The position numbers were made by a program, and so were the translations under genes. Source: Limnohabitans sp. (GTDB lineage: Bacteria > Pseudomonadota > Gammaproteobacteria > Burkholderiales > Burkholderiaceae_C). Taken from it: a stretch of 14,191 bases of DNA. Shown one piece after another: positions 13,051 to 14,191 of the stretch. Position 1 is the first letter of the stretch; every line of letters starts with the position of its first letter. The notes under the pieces were generated by a model. It was not told the origin of the DNA and searched no databases. It was given only the letters and a program-made list of their open reading frames with translations. The DNA is taken from positions 34,030 to 48,220 of the forward strand of contig JANQXJ010000228.1 of NCBI GenBank assembly GCA_030729445.1, written 5' to 3'.

Positions 13051-14190
13051 ATGACAGACCTCTCCAAGCGCTCCATCGTCAAGATGGTGGCCCTGACCGC
13101 TGTGGCCGCCGCCGCACTGGTCGGCTGTGGCAAAAAAGAAGAAGCCCCCAAGGCTGAAGCCCCGGCTGCAGCGCCTGCCAAGCCCGAGCCGCTGAAGATC
13201 GCGTTTGCTTATGTGGGACCTGTGGGCGACGGCGGCTGGACCTTTGCGCACGACAACGGCCGCAAGGAAATCGAAAAAGCCTTCGGCGACAAAGTGGTCA
13301 CCACTTTTGTTGAAAAAGTGCCAGAAAGCGCTGACGCTGAGCGCGTGATCCGCGACATGGCCGCCCAAGGCAACAAGCTGATTTTTGGTACCACTTTTGG
13401 CTACATGGAGCCCATGCTCAAAGTGGCTGCTGACAACAAAGAAGTGAAATTCGAACACGCCACCGGCTACAAAACGGCCGAGAACATGCGCACTTACGAC
13501 AGCCGCACTTACGAAGGCGCGTACATGGCGGGCGTGATCGCAGGCAAGATGACCAAGACCAACACCCTGGGTGTGGTCGCCTCCATCCCAATCCCAGAGG
13601 TGGTGCGCAACATCAACAGCTTCACCATGGGCGCCCAGTCGGTCAACCCCAAGATCAAGACCAAAGTGGTCTGGGTCAACGAGTGGTTCAACCCACCAAA
13701 AGAAACCGAAGCTGCCACTTCGCTGATCAACGGCGGCGCGGACGTGCTGATGCAAAACACCGATTCTTCGGCTGTGCTGCAGACTGCCGAAAAAATGGGC
13801 AAGCGTGCCTTCGGTTGGGACTCCGACATGACCGCCTACGGCCCCAAGGCCCACCTGGGTTCGGCCGTGATCAACTGGGGCCCTTACTACGTCAAGGCCG
13901 TGGGTGAAGCCCTGGAAGGCAAGTGGAGCACCGGTCAAAGCTGGTGGGGCGTGAAAGAAGGCGCGATCGACATGGTCAACGTGGCCGCTGACGTGCCTGA
14001 AGACACCCAGAAGAAAATCGCTGACATCAAAGCCGGTCTGAAAGACGGCAGCTTCTCCATCTGGAAAGGCCCGATCGTGGACCAAGCCGGTAAAGAAGTG
14101 CTGGCCAAAGACGCTGTGGCTGACGACAAGTTCTTGGGTGGCGTGATGTTCTACGTCAAGGGCGTGGAAGGCAAGATCCCAGGCAAGTGA
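13051..14190 (+). CDS. BMP-family substrate-binding lipoprotein of the ABC importer
   Basis: A 379-residue receptor of the basic membrane protein (Bmp/PnrA/Med) family, which deliver nucleosides or purines to the permeases. The N-terminus has positive charges (KRSIVK), a hydrophobic stretch (about 9-25) and a lipobox LVGC with lipidation at C26. It is followed by an Ala/Pro/Glu/Lys linker (27-47) and the two-lobed binding domain: IAFAYVGPVGDGGWTFAHDN, TTFGYMEPMLKVA, MRTYDSRTYEGAYMAGVIAG, QNTDSSAVLQTAEK. It should sit anchored in the periplasm. The ATG at 13051 has AAAGGA six bases upstream. It is last in the operon, whereas many other Bmp operons place it first. Codon use appears more regular than in the permeases, as expected of an abundant receptor. 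The stop is one base before the window ends. Confidence 0.93.
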   Translation: MTDLSKRSIVKMVALTAVAAAALVGCGKKEEAPKAEAPAAAPAKPEPLKIAFAYVGPVGDGGWTFAHDNGRKEIEKAFGDKVVTTFVEKVPESADAERVIRDMAAQGNKLIFGTTFGYMEPMLKVAADNKEVKFEHATGYKTAENMRTYDSRTYEGAYMAGVIAGKMTKTNTLGVVASIPIPEVVRNINSFTMGAQSVNPKIKTKVVWVNEWFNPPKETEAATSLINGGADVLMQNTDSSAVLQTAEKMGKRAFGWDSDMTAYGPKAHLGSAVINWGPYYVKAVGEALEGKWSTGQSWWGVKEGAIDMVNVAADVPEDTQKKIADIKAGLKDGSFSIWKGPIVDQAGKEVLAKDAVADDKFLGGVMFYVKGVEGKIPGK

Positions 14191-14191
14191 T

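Noticed and set aside
12991..14085. Long open frame on the minus strand opposite the BMP receptor gene (364 codons).
   Set aside because: It is antisense to a clear lipoprotein gene, has a His/Val/Gly/Phe-rich composition typical of a mirrored GC-rich frame, and shows no domain.
1..14191. CRISPR arrays, tRNA or rRNA genes, IS ends, integrases and defence genes other than the toxin-antitoxin pair.
   Set aside because: None seen on reading both strands; no regularly spaced repeats or transposase-like proteins.

Overview
The window looks like chromosomal DNA of a betaproteobacterium of the order Burkholderiales, most likely family Comamonadaceae (Limnohabitans/Rhodoferax-like). This is inferred from high GC content, protein style, the split indolepyruvate oxidoreductase with a long beta subunit, and guaD sitting next to a Bmp-family transporter. 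Coding density is very high. No gap exceeds 300 bases, and I see no rRNA, tRNA, CRISPR array, IS element or phage gene.

Layout. (1) 1-1775: the 3' part of a glycerate 2-kinase (MOFRL family), then a Crp/Fnr-type regulator with a near-consensus FNR box just upstream. (2) 1882-5622, minus strand: iorA-iorB, a thiamine-diphosphate, iron-sulfur indolepyruvate:ferredoxin oxidoreductase. iorA starts with TTG behind a strong Shine-Dalgarno. (3) 5719-7001, plus strand: a LysR regulator divergent from iorA, overlapped by 4 bases by a small WCGHC thioredoxin. (4) 7041-7673: a HigBA/GraTA-type toxin-antitoxin pair, toxin first. Its strong promoter has a perfect dyad inside the spacer, and transcription should start at or next to the toxin ATG. 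(5) 7695-9316, minus strand: guanine deaminase followed by a small cysteine-rich Oxidored-like protein. (6) 9473-14190, plus strand: a complete Bmp/Nup-type ABC importer (double ATPase, two permeases, lipoprotein receptor), divergent from guaD.

How the genes fit together. Parts 5 and 6 read as a purine uptake and catabolism locus: the importer brings in a nucleoside or purine base and GuaD turns guanine into xanthine. Parts 2 and 3 read as an aromatic 2-oxoacid oxidation unit with a divergent local regulator. The HigBA pair is an insertable module between the two.

I do not see an unmistakably new system. The points most worth a second look are the probably leaderless toxin mRNA with its operator in the promoter spacer, the FNR box in front of a Crp/Fnr protein that lacks the oxygen-sensing cysteines, the LysR-thioredoxin coupling beside the oxidoreductase, and the repeated TTGCAAG words before the importer.
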